Assembly: GCA_900555555.1 (NCBI GenBank)
Contig: USLK01000001.1
Location: 62,001 to 126,000 of the forward strand
Source of the DNA: an uncultured Collinsella sp.
Lineage (GTDB): Bacteria; Actinomycetota; Coriobacteriia; Coriobacteriales; Coriobacteriaceae
Direction of reading: 5' to 3'
Length of the DNA: 64,000 nucleotides
Under the pieces are notes generated by a model that ran no database searches, had not been told where the DNA came from, and was given only the letters and a program-made list of their open reading frames with translations. Within the stretch, counting starts at the first letter, position 1. Each line of letters starts with the position of its first letter. Of the stretch, positions 16,004-25,329 are shown piece by piece. The translations under genes were made by a program, and so were the position numbers.

Positions 16004-16480
16004 CTACCTGCTCCGCTCCTTCAGAGTACGTTCGATCTCTCTCTGCAGGTCGCGCTTGGCCATATCCTCGCGCTTATCGTACAGCTTTTTGCCGCGGCCC
16101 AAACCCAACAGCAGCTTCACCCGGCCGTTTTGGTCGAAGTACAGCTCGAGCGGGACCAAAGCGACGCCGCGCGCGCGCAGCTTACCGTCGAGGTAGTCGA
16201 TCTGCTTGCGATGGAGGAGCAGCTTTCGGCGACGGTCGGGATCACGATTGAAAATCGATCCATTCGAGTATGGATGGATGTGCACGTTATGCAGCCAGCA
16301 TTCGCCGTTGCGGATGAGCGCGAACGAATCGGTGATCTGGCAGGCGCGCTCGCGCAGGCTGCGGACCTCCGTACCCGACAGCTCGAGACCGCACTCGTAC
16401 GTCTCGTCGATGAAATACTCGTGATGGGCCGAACGGTTCTTGGCAATGAGCTTCTTTTCCTTATGTCCCGGTGCGGACAT
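16004..16480 (-). CDS. smpB: SsrA-binding protein SmpB
   Basis: A 158-residue tmRNA partner for trans-translation rescue of stalled ribosomes. It starts MSAPGHKEKKLIAKNRSAHHEYFIDE, typical of SmpB. Conserved stretches are GLELSGTEVRSLRERACQITDSF, the RKLLLH motif and the basic C-terminal tail GRGKKLYDKREDMAKRD, which enters the mRNA channel. The ATG at 16480 lies 2 nt after the stop of the TPR-like gene, so the genes are coupled. The ssrA RNA gene is not seen in the 150 bp downstream. Confidence 0.97.
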   Translation of the reverse strand: MSAPGHKEKKLIAKNRSAHHEYFIDETYECGLELSGTEVRSLRERACQITDSFALIRNGECWLHNVHIHPYSNGSIFNRDPDRRRKLLLHRKQIDYLDGKLRARGVALVPLELYFDQNGRVKLLLGLGRGKKLYDKREDMAKRDLQREIERTLKERSR

Positions 16481-16482
16481 GG

Positions 16483-17343
16483 CTACTCCTCCTTCGCATG
16501 CTCCTGGGCGAGCTCGGCATCGGATTCGCGGATGAGCTGCGTAAGCGCCGCGCATGCCTCCTCGCCGATCAGGTCGCGGGCGCGCAGGGTCAGATTGGTC
16601 GCATCGTTTTGGGCGTCGGCCGCGGCGGCATCGCTCGCGCACATCAGCAGGCACACGGCGATCTCGGCGCTGGGATTGGTCGCGATACCCTCTTGCTGCA
16701 CCGCACCGAACGCGCGCGCGTCCTCCTTGGTCACCAGGTCGGCGTGCTCCTCCTCCATCTGCTGCTCAAACGACTGCACGCGCGAATCGCGCTCGCCGTA
16801 CTTCATGGCGAGCCTGCGACAACCCTCGGCCGCCAATTCGTTTTCGGCCTGCAGGAAGAACTGTCCGAGGTTGGCGTACGCCCGGCCGAGAAGCTCGGCA
16901 TCGGCGGCGCGGCCGATAACCGATGCGGACAGCGCGGCGAACTCCTGCACATCGTCCAGAGCGGCGAACAGCTCCGCCAAATCGAGGCGGTAGATGCAGT
17001 TCATGGGATTCCAGCGAACGGCCTGCATCAAGGCATCGCGGGCCGGCTCCCAGCGCTGGATGCGGACGTAGGCGAGCGCCAGGTCGGCATAGACGCGGTC
17101 GAAGGGGACCGGCACCTGCACCAGCTCGCGCGGATCATGCTCGACCTGGCGGTACGCAAGGCGTTCGAACGGGTTCTCAAAGCTGAACCATTGCTTCTTA
17201 TCGGTGGCCTGGCACTGCTCTCGCGAAAACTCGGTCACGGCGTCCGCGAGCTCCTGCAAAAGATCGAGCGCCTGTTCATCGTTGCCCGTCGCCAGCAGGT
17301 TCTCGGCGTAGGCGACCTCCTGTGCCTCGATAGGCATTTCCAT
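16483..17343 (-). CDS. TPR-like helical-repeat protein
   Basis: A 286-residue, all-helical protein with tetratricopeptide-like repeats. Clear helices include YADLALAYVRIQRWEPARDAL and YRLDLAELFAALDDVQEF, the usual alternating Ala/Leu pattern. There are no catalytic motifs, signal peptide or membrane segments. It lies between rnr and smpB on one transcript, with 29 bp to rnr and 2 nt to smpB. A link to RNA or ribosome quality control is therefore plausible but unproven. The start ATG at 17343 is preceded by TATAGGAGG. Confidence 0.7.
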   Translation of the reverse strand: MEMPIEAQEVAYAENLLATGNDEQALDLLQELADAVTEFSREQCQATDKKQWFSFENPFERLAYRQVEHDPRELVQVPVPFDRVYADLALAYVRIQRWEPARDALMQAVRWNPMNCIYRLDLAELFAALDDVQEFAALSASVIGRAADAELLGRAYANLGQFFLQAENELAAEGCRRLAMKYGERDSRVQSFEQQMEEEHADLVTKEDARAFGAVQQEGIATNPSAEIAVCLLMCASDAAAADAQNDATNLTLRARDLIGEEACAALTQLIRESDAELAQEHAKEE

Positions 17344-17372
17344 AGGTGAAACCTCCTATACCATCTAAACGT

Positions 17373-19472
17373 TTAGTGTAGCGCAGCTCCAGCGTGCACC
17401 AGTCTGAAATCGAGACGGCCCCGCATGACGTCGGCGGATGAGATCTCGACGACGACCCGCTGTCCGATCTCGATGACCGTACCCGTGGAGGCGCCGACCA
17501 CACGAAGCCTCGCCTCGTCGTAGTCCCACCACTCGTTGCCCAGATCGACCATGCGGATCAGCCCCTCGGCCTGCGTGTCATCGAGGCGCACGAAGGCCCC
17601 GAGGTCGGACACCCACGATATGCAGCCCGTATAGCGCTCCCCCACATGCGGGGCGTAGAACTGGGCGATCTTGACCTTTTGCGAATCGCGCGCGGCTGCA
17701 TCGGCCACCCGCTCCTCCTCGCTCGCGTGTTTGCAGATATGCGGGCAGAGCTGTGCCAGCGACTGCGGGCCCGCGCCGACGAGATGCCTGCTGTACACCT
17801 TTGCCCGCTTCCTACCCAGCACGCGATCGGCAATCGCCTGCTTGAGCACACGGTGGACGACCAGATCGGGATAGCGGCGAATCGGGCTCGTGAAATGGCA
17901 GTACGAGCGCGCACCGAGCGCATAGTGGCCCTCGTTGTGCGGCTTGTAGACCGCCCGCTGCTGTGCGCGCAGGAGCAGCGCGTTGACCAGCCGCTCCATG
18001 GGCGCACCCGCCGCGCGCTCGACGGCGAGCTCGATCGCATGCGGCTCCGCCGCCATCACGCCGGCGGCGAGCCCTCGGTCGAGCGCGCCCACCTCGACAA
18101 GCGTGCGCGCCGCCGCGGCAAGCGCATCCGGCGAGGGCTGTTCGTGCACGCGATATGCCGCCACGAGATCTCGGTCGGAGAGAAACTCGGCCACGCATTC
18201 GTTCGCAGCGAGCATGCCCTCCTCGACGAGCGATGTCGCAGCGGTGCGATCGCGCACCGTCAGCTCGATGGGCGCACCGCACTCATCGAGGAGCGCATGG
18301 ACCTCCACGGTATTGAAATCGATCGACCCGCGACGACGGCGCACATCACGACGCTTGGCGGCGAGCTCGTCCGCTTCGCGCAAAAAAGCGACCAGGTCGA
18401 CACCGTGTGCCTGCGCGGCCTCGCAGGCTTCATGCGCCCGCATGCACACCGAGTCGGGTTCGGCATCGACAGGGCACCCGTTGCGAATCAGCTCGTCGGC
18501 CGCCGCGTAATCCGTGCGGACCGACGATCTGACCACGCTGGGATACGGCGAGTATTCGCGAATCCTACCCGTCGCATCGAACTCGATGTCGACCGTCATG
18601 GCCAGTCTGTCCTCCTGCGGCCGCAGGGAACACAGGTCGTTGCAAAGGCTCTCCGGCAGCATGGGCAGCACGCGATCGGCCAAATACACCGAGGTCGAAC
18701 GTTCGCGGGCGGCAAGGTCGAGAGCGGTTCCCCACGGGATGTAATGTGAAACGTCGGCGATATGCACGCCGAGCATCCAACCGCCGCGCTCCGTGCGTTC
18801 CAAGGAGAGCGCGTCATCGAAATCGCGGGCATCGACGGGATCGATGGTGATAACGAACCTGTCACGCAAATCGCGCCTGATGGGGTCATCGAGCGCCTCC
18901 TGCACATCGAGCTCGAGCTCCGCCGCCTCCTCGGCAGCGGCCTGAGGATACGCTTCGCCCAGACCGTAGCGGGCCATTACGCACTCCACGCCCAGCGCCG
19001 GGGCATCGGTGTCCCCGATCACACGCTCAAGCGTCACCACGCCCGAATCCTCACGCGCGGGATACTGCACAATGCGGGCGACGACCAGTTCGCCCGGCCG
19101 CACCCCAAGACGAGCGGGGGAATCGTCTTCGGGTAATACGAAGAAATCCTGTCTGATGCGTCCGTCAAGCGGACGCACGGCCCCGAGCGGTCCCGCGGGC
19201 CGATATTCGCCCACGATCGAGACAACGGCCCGATCGACAACGTTTGCCACCGAGGCCACGCGCTTCCCCCCGCGGGCGCGGATGATATTGACATAGGCCC
19301 GGTCTCCCGGCATGGCCCCGTTGAGGCCGCGATGGAAGATCTTGTACACGCCCTCCGGCGTCTCGATTTCCGCCGATCGCTCCGTCAAGCGCACGGTACC
19401 CACCAGCCCGGGTAGACGCCGTGAGCGCACCGGGGTGCGTCGGGCGCCATGTCGTTTGCCCTTACGGCCCAT
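17373..19472 (-). CDS. rnr: Ribonuclease R
   Basis: A 3'-to-5' exoribonuclease, 699 residues. It has an N-terminal basic tract MGRKGKRHGARR, cold-shock-like domains, and the RNB catalytic domain with the metal-binding DPVDARDFDDAL. Further RNB motifs are HIADVSHYI, STSVYLADRVLPMLPE and FTSPIRRYPDLVVHR. A C-terminal S1 domain follows (GCISWVSDLGAFVRLDD). It degrades structured RNA and works with SmpB/tmRNA in clearing defective mRNA, and smpB is two genes downstream. ATG at 19472 has GAGGGAGGCCGT upstream. Longer starts (19508, 19544) lack good spacing. Confidence 0.97.
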   Translation of the reverse strand: MGRKGKRHGARRTPVRSRRLPGLVGTVRLTERSAEIETPEGVYKIFHRGLNGAMPGDRAYVNIIRARGGKRVASVANVVDRAVVSIVGEYRPAGPLGAVRPLDGRIRQDFFVLPEDDSPARLGVRPGELVVARIVQYPAREDSGVVTLERVIGDTDAPALGVECVMARYGLGEAYPQAAAEEAAELELDVQEALDDPIRRDLRDRFVITIDPVDARDFDDALSLERTERGGWMLGVHIADVSHYIPWGTALDLAARERSTSVYLADRVLPMLPESLCNDLCSLRPQEDRLAMTVDIEFDATGRIREYSPYPSVVRSSVRTDYAAADELIRNGCPVDAEPDSVCMRAHEACEAAQAHGVDLVAFLREADELAAKRRDVRRRRGSIDFNTVEVHALLDECGAPIELTVRDRTAATSLVEEGMLAANECVAEFLSDRDLVAAYRVHEQPSPDALAAAARTLVEVGALDRGLAAGVMAAEPHAIELAVERAAGAPMERLVNALLLRAQQRAVYKPHNEGHYALGARSYCHFTSPIRRYPDLVVHRVLKQAIADRVLGRKRAKVYSRHLVGAGPQSLAQLCPHICKHASEEERVADAAARDSQKVKIAQFYAPHVGERYTGCISWVSDLGAFVRLDDTQAEGLIRMVDLGNEWWDYDEARLRVVGASTGTVIEIGQRVVVEISSADVMRGRLDFRLVHAGAALH

Positions 19473-19585
19473 ACGGCCTCCCTCATGTTCGCGTATCGGT
19501 TCGTTCATCCCTCTACGGTACCCGATTTCGGCGAAGCGCTTCACGGCGATGCCCCGCTCCAGGTCCGCCCCGGCGCGAATCTTCC

Positions 19586-19620
19586 GAAAAGAAAAAGCCT
19601 CCCCGCAGATGCAGGGAGGC
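19586..19620 (-). terminator. Terminator after ftsX
   Basis: The minus-strand stem GCCTCCCTGC / GCGGGGAGGC is followed by TTTTTCTTTT, just downstream of the ftsX stop. Confidence 0.85.
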
Positions 19621-19646
19621 CGAATGGCGCAACTAGGGCAGATAAC

Positions 19647-20594
19647 CTAGACCTTGAGGTAGCGGCGCATGGCGATCATGGAACCGAACAGACCGATCAC
19701 CACGCCGAGAAGGACCAGCGCACCGTAGGTTGCAAAGTAGATATTCAAGGGGATGTTGAAGCTCATCCAGCTGATGCCCGCGGCGACGTTGGGAATTACC
19801 AGGTTGCGGATAAGCTCGAGCGACCCGATGGAAAGCAGCGCGCCCAGCAAGGCCTGAATCACGCCCTCAGTGATGAACGGCCCGCGAATGAAGCCGTTGG
19901 ATGCACCGACGAGGCGCATGATGGCGATCTCGCGCCGGCGGGCGGTGATGGACAGGCGAATCGTGTTGTTGATGAAGATGAAGGCCACGAATGTCAGCAG
20001 CGCGACCAGCACGACGGCCGCAACGCGGATATACGCCGTGAACTGGAACAGGCGGGAGACTTCCTTTTGGCCGTACAGGACGCTCTCCTCGACATCGGTG
20101 TCGACATCGTCGGAGTCGGGCGTGCTGTCATCCACGATCTCGCGGAACGACGGATCGGACTTGATCTTGTTGGCCGTGTCGGCCACCTGAGAGGGATCCT
20201 CCATCTCGATCGCGAACGAACGGGGCAGCGGGTTCTGGCCATCGAGCGCAGCCATGGTCGTATCGGCGTTGTTGGAGATGGACTTGCTGTAGTCCTCGAG
20301 GGCATCGTCTTTGGTCTTGAACTCCACGTTCTTGACGTTGTCCCAGCCCCCGAGCTTCTCGCCGAACTCTTTGATCTGCTCATCGGTCGCATCGTCGGAG
20401 ATGAACGCGTTGATCGTGACCTGATCCTCGATGTTGCCGATGGCGGAGTTCACCAAGACGGAGCCCACGATGAACAGACCGATGATGAACAGCGAAAGGA
20501 AAATGGTGACGACGGCACCGAGGGACGTCGTCCAGTTGCGTACAAAATGCTTGCAGGCGTCCTTGATGGAGTAGCCGATATTAGAAGGAACCAT
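19647..20594 (-). CDS. ftsX: Cell division protein FtsX
   Basis: The permease-like partner of FtsE, 315 residues. There is one N-terminal membrane segment (LGAVVTIFLSLFIIGLFIVGSVLV) and an extracellular domain of about 150 residues. Three C-terminal segments form the FtsX/MacB fold, with the conserved ARRREIAIMRLVGAS before the second. With FtsE it couples ATP hydrolysis to activation of peptidoglycan hydrolases at division. ATG at 20594 overlaps the ftsE end by 14 bp, with GGGAGG upstream. A terminator follows. Confidence 0.96.
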   Translation of the reverse strand: MVPSNIGYSIKDACKHFVRNWTTSLGAVVTIFLSLFIIGLFIVGSVLVNSAIGNIEDQVTINAFISDDATDEQIKEFGEKLGGWDNVKNVEFKTKDDALEDYSKSISNNADTTMAALDGQNPLPRSFAIEMEDPSQVADTANKIKSDPSFREIVDDSTPDSDDVDTDVEESVLYGQKEVSRLFQFTAYIRVAAVVLVALLTFVAFIFINNTIRLSITARRREIAIMRLVGASNGFIRGPFITEGVIQALLGALLSIGSLELIRNLVIPNVAAGISWMSFNIPLNIYFATYGALVLLGVVIGLFGSMIAMRRYLKV

Positions 20595-21744
20595 AGTTGC
20601 CGTAGCCTCCCCTCTCCTGATCACGGATAACGCGGCCGCCCTCGAGGGCGATAACGCGACGATGCATGGAATCGACCATCTCGCGATCGTGCGTAGCCAC
20701 GATCACAGTGGTGCCGGTGCGGTTGATGCGCTCAAGCAACTTCATGATGCCCAGTGAGATGGCCGGGTCGAGGTTGCCCGTGGGCTCATCGCAGATGAGA
20801 AGCGGCGGGCGGTTGACCATTGCACGGGCGACGGACACGCGCTGCTGCTCGCCACCGGACAGCTGATCGGGCAGAGAGTCCATCTGATCCCCCAGGCCGA
20901 CAAGGCGCAGCACTTCGGGCACCTGGGCGCGAATGACGCCACGGGGCTTACCGATACACTGCAGGGCGAATGCCACGTTCTCGTACGCCGTGCGGTTGGG
21001 CAGGAGCTTGTAGTCCTGGAACACGGCGCCGATCTGACGGCGCAGGAACGGGATCTTGCGGTTCTTGATCTTCATGAGGTCCTGACCCGCAACCAGGATG
21101 CGGCCGCTGGTGGGCTTGACGTTGCGCAGCATAGTGTTGAGCAGCGTGGTCTTGCCGGAGCCTGAATGGCCAACAAGGAAGACGAACTCGCCGGGATAGA
21201 TCTTGAGGTTGACATCATTCAACGCGGGCTTGTTGGGCTGCGCCGGATACACCTTGGTCACATGCTCCATCAAGATGACCGGCTCGATACCGGCCTCGCG
21301 GGCTTGGCGAGCGCGATCGTCTTCGATGGGGGCAAACACCGTCGTGAAGTCCGGGTTGGCCAGCGCGGCATCGAGATCGGCCACCTGACGAGCCTGGTCG
21401 ACATCGTTGTTGGTGCCCGCATCGCCGCCGGACGTGCGGAACGTCTCGGCCGTAGGCTCCAGGGGATCGACCACAGGCGGAACAAAGACGCCGGTGCCGG
21501 GGTTTGCAGCCGGGGCATCGGGCGATGGGACATTGATCAGGGGGTTTGCCTGATGGGAGGGCGCAGCATGAAGCGGCTGCGGTGCCGACGCGGAATCGGC
21601 CATGGTTTGATCGGACACGGGACGAGCGAAGAGCCGGTCCTGAGCATCCGAAGCGGGAACGGCATCCTGGACGGCGGGGGCATCGGCAACCGGTGCCTGC
21701 ACGTCGGTCTGCGCGTCTCCGGGCGTACGGAAGTGGTTACCCAC
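20581..21744 (-). CDS. ftsE: Cell division ATP-binding protein FtsE with long N-terminal extension
   Basis: An ABC ATPase of the FtsEX complex. The ABC domain starts near residue 154 (VILMEHVTKVYP): Walker A GHSGSGKTTLL, Q-loop AVFQDYKLLPNRT, signature LSGGEQQRVSVARA and Walker B LLICDEPTGNLDP. The first ~150 residues are Pro/Ala/Asp-rich and look disordered; usual FtsE is about 220-230 residues, this one 387. The GTG start at 21744 has AAAGGAG upstream. The only ATG near the domain start has no SD, so the extension is probably translated. It overlaps ftsX. Confidence 0.95.
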   Translation of the reverse strand: MGNHFRTPGDAQTDVQAPVADAPAVQDAVPASDAQDRLFARPVSDQTMADSASAPQPLHAAPSHQANPLINVPSPDAPAANPGTGVFVPPVVDPLEPTAETFRTSGGDAGTNNDVDQARQVADLDAALANPDFTTVFAPIEDDRARQAREAGIEPVILMEHVTKVYPAQPNKPALNDVNLKIYPGEFVFLVGHSGSGKTTLLNTMLRNVKPTSGRILVAGQDLMKIKNRKIPFLRRQIGAVFQDYKLLPNRTAYENVAFALQCIGKPRGVIRAQVPEVLRLVGLGDQMDSLPDQLSGGEQQRVSVARAMVNRPPLLICDEPTGNLDPAISLGIMKLLERINRTGTTVIVATHDREMVDSMHRRVIALEGGRVIRDQERGGYGNYGSF

Positions 21745-22097
21745 TAGTGCTCCTTTGAGTCGTGCGTTTCATCTACATACCGGGTTATTGTACCAAGGCG
21801 GAGTGCCCCGCCATTCAACGCGCACCGAAGCTGCATAGAATGTCAGCAAGTTGCGCTCCGTCGAGAACAAGCCTTACGACAATCAAACAGCCTGCTGACT
21901 CGACCTAAAGCGCTCCCGAAGCAGCGCGCGAATGGACCTTTGGACCATAAGCCACGCAGCAAGGACAAGTCACAAAAACGCAACCATAACAAGGCGGTGG
22001 GTATCGAAACGCGGCTCTTTTCCATACCGGCGGCATCGAGCGCCGCCGATGCTCCGACCTGCAAGGATCCGGCCGATAGAGCCTGCGATGAGAGCCC
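21745..22097. other. Intergenic stretch upstream of ftsE, no gene seen
   Basis: About 350 bp with no convincing ORF on either strand. It presumably holds the ftsE promoter on the minus strand; a TACAAT-like -10 lies around 21787-21792, without a well-spaced -35. I recognise no structural RNA, riboswitch or repeat here. Confidence 0.4.
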
Positions 22098-22136
22098 TAA
22101 AAACGGATGGCGCCGCTCACGGGAGCGGCACCATCC
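22098..22136 (-). terminator. Terminator after the split transketolase genes
   Basis: The stem GGATGGTGCCGCTC / GAGCGGCGCCATCC is followed by GTTTTTAGG on the minus strand. Confidence 0.85.
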
Positions 22137-22170
22137 TTAGCAATAAAGCCTTATGTAGTGCCCGGTTGCC

Positions 22171-23100
22171 CTAGCGGCCCAAAACCTCGTGCACGCGCGC
22201 GGCGATACCCGCGGCGTCCAGGCCGTAATGGGCAAGCAGCTCGGCGGCGGTGCCGGACTGACCGAAGCCGGTCATGCCCAGACGGTTCACACGGACCGGA
22301 TGCTTGTCGGCGAGCAGCTCCGTCACAGCCGATCCCATGCCGCCATCGATGCCGTGCTCCTCGACGGTCAAGACGCAGCCGGTCTTGGCGGCGGAGGCAA
22401 TAAGCACGTCCTCCGCCAGGGGCTTGATGCTCATAACATCGATGACCTCGGCTGAAATGCCCTCGGCAGCCAAAGCCTCAGCTGCCTGCAGGGCAAAACC
22501 GACCTCGACGCCGCACGCCATGATGGAGATGTCGCCACCCTCGCGCAGCACGCGGGCAAACGCCGGAGAATCCATCTCGAAGGGCTCGTCGTATACAGAG
22601 AGCGGGGTCTCGCGGCCCAGGCGGACATAGAACGGACCGGGGGTCGCCGCGGCCATGCGAATAGCGGCCTTGGCAGCCTCGAAGTCGGCGGGAACCAGCA
22701 CGCGCATATGGGGCAGACAACGCATGAGCGCGATATCCTCGAGCGCCTGATGCGTCTCGCCGTCGGGGCCGACGGTGATGCCGGCGTGCGTGGGGCATAC
22801 CTTAACGTTGAGATTTGAGACGCACACGGTATTGCGGATCTGCTCCCAGCAGCGGCCGGAGCCGAACACGGCGAACGAGCCGGTAAACACCGTTTTGCCC
22901 GTGAGCGCCAAACCGGAAGCCACGCCGATCATATTCTGCTCGGCGATGCCCACATCGACAAAACGGTCGGGGTAGGCGGCACCGAACTTGCCCAGCGTGG
23001 TGGAGCCGGCCAGGTCGGCATCGACGGCCATGATATCCATGCCGCCATCTACGAGCTCGATCAGGGTCTCGCCAAAAGCGGCGCGCGTTGCCTTTGCCAT
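22171..23100 (-). CDS. Transketolase, C-terminal subunit
   Basis: A 309-residue protein corresponding to the pyrimidine-binding and C-terminal domains of transketolase. It has the catalytic-glutamate region DVGIAEQNMIGVASGLAL and FAVFGSGRCWEQIRN. The substrate/TPP segments GPDGETHQALEDIALMR and the C-terminal domain VLTVEEHGIDGGMG follow. It pairs with the N-terminal subunit encoded 3 nt upstream to form one TPP-dependent enzyme for pentose-phosphate carbon shuffling. Split transketolases are known in archaea and many anaerobic bacteria. Confidence 0.95.
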   Translation of the reverse strand: MAKATRAAFGETLIELVDGGMDIMAVDADLAGSTTLGKFGAAYPDRFVDVGIAEQNMIGVASGLALTGKTVFTGSFAVFGSGRCWEQIRNTVCVSNLNVKVCPTHAGITVGPDGETHQALEDIALMRCLPHMRVLVPADFEAAKAAIRMAAATPGPFYVRLGRETPLSVYDEPFEMDSPAFARVLREGGDISIMACGVEVGFALQAAEALAAEGISAEVIDVMSIKPLAEDVLIASAAKTGCVLTVEEHGIDGGMGSAVTELLADKHPVRVNRLGMTGFGQSGTAAELLAHYGLDAAGIAARVHEVLGR

Positions 23101-23103
23101 GGG

Positions 23104-24003
23104 TTAAGCCTCCTTGACCGCAGCAGCGAGAGCCTCGCCGGCGGCATCGATCTCTGCCAGTGCCTGGACCGCCTGCTCGTGGCTCGGCGCGTTGCCGTGC
23201 CAGCTGGCCTGGTCCTCCATAAAGGACACACCCTTGCCCTTGACGGTCTTGCAGATGATGACCGTGGGCTCGCCCTCATGGGCGACGGCGGCATCGAGTT
23301 TGGCGCGCACGTCGGCGATGTCGTGGCCGTCGGCCAGCAACACATGCCAACCGAACGCGGAGAACTTGGCATCGAGCGGCTGCACACCGTTGACATCGGA
23401 TACATGGCCATCGATCTGCAGGTTGTTGAAATCGACGAACACCGCGAGATTATCGAGCTTCTGGTGACCAGCGAACATGATGGCCTCCCAGTTCTGCCCC
23501 TCCTGCAGCTCGCCGTCACCGGTGATGGCGAAAACACGCTGCAGCTCGGTACCGGAGACGGCGGCATCGCGGCGAAGGCCGAGCGCCATGCCGGAGGCGA
23601 TGGACAGGCCCTGACCGAGCGAGCCGGTGCACACCTCGACACCCGGGCACAGGTTGGAATCGGGATGGCCCTGCAGGCGGCTGCCGAACTTGCGCAGCGT
23701 CAGCAGTTCCTCCTCGGGAAGATAGCCCACCTCGGCGAGGACGGAATAGAGAGCCGGGGCGATATGGCCCTTGGACAGCACGAAGCGATCGCGCGCCGGG
23801 TTCTTCGGATCGGCGGGGTCGTAGCCCATGGCGCCGGAGAAGAACAGGGTTGCCATGATGTCGGCAGACGACAGGGAGCCACCGGGATGACCCGTGCCGG
23901 CGGCCTCGAGCATCGCGATGATGTTGCGGCGCAGTCGATTGGCGATAACGGCGATCTCTTCGTTCGTGCGGGCGCACGCGGCTCTGAGCGTAGCTGTGCT
24001 CAT
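23104..24003 (-). CDS. Transketolase, N-terminal subunit
   Basis: A 299-residue PP (pyrophosphate-binding) domain of transketolase. It has GTGHPGGSLSSADIMATL and RFVLSKGHIAPALYSVLAE. GSLGQGLSIASGMALG follows, and then the Mg/TPP motif GDGELQEGQNWEA, where GDG begins and N ends the classic fold motif. It is translated just ahead of the C-terminal subunit (3-nt gap). It has its own promoter region downstream of the prfB terminator. Confidence 0.95.
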   Translation of the reverse strand: MSTATLRAACARTNEEIAVIANRLRRNIIAMLEAAGTGHPGGSLSSADIMATLFFSGAMGYDPADPKNPARDRFVLSKGHIAPALYSVLAEVGYLPEEELLTLRKFGSRLQGHPDSNLCPGVEVCTGSLGQGLSIASGMALGLRRDAAVSGTELQRVFAITGDGELQEGQNWEAIMFAGHQKLDNLAVFVDFNNLQIDGHVSDVNGVQPLDAKFSAFGWHVLLADGHDIADVRAKLDAAVAHEGEPTVIICKTVKGKGVSFMEDQASWHGNAPSHEQAVQALAEIDAAGEALAAAVKEA

Positions 24004-24124
24004 ATCCGTCCCTTCGTATGGAATACGGGTTGGTAACGCTGCCCATAATAGCAGCCGATGAGGCGTTCGTACGTAAACTTTTCGCAGGTCACAAACATGG
24101 TAAAATGATAAAACGGTTAACCGT

Positions 24125-24157
24125 GAAAAAGGGCGCCCCGAACAAGGGGCGCCCTTT
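24125..24157 (-). terminator. Terminator after prfB
   Basis: A 12-bp perfect stem (AAAGGGCGCCCC / GGGGCGCCCTTT) is followed by TTC on the minus strand after TTTTT. It separates prfB from the transketolase genes. Confidence 0.9.
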
Positions 24158-24165
24158 ATGAAGCT

Positions 24166-25328
<1,163 letters not shown>

Positions 25329-25329
<1 letters not shown>

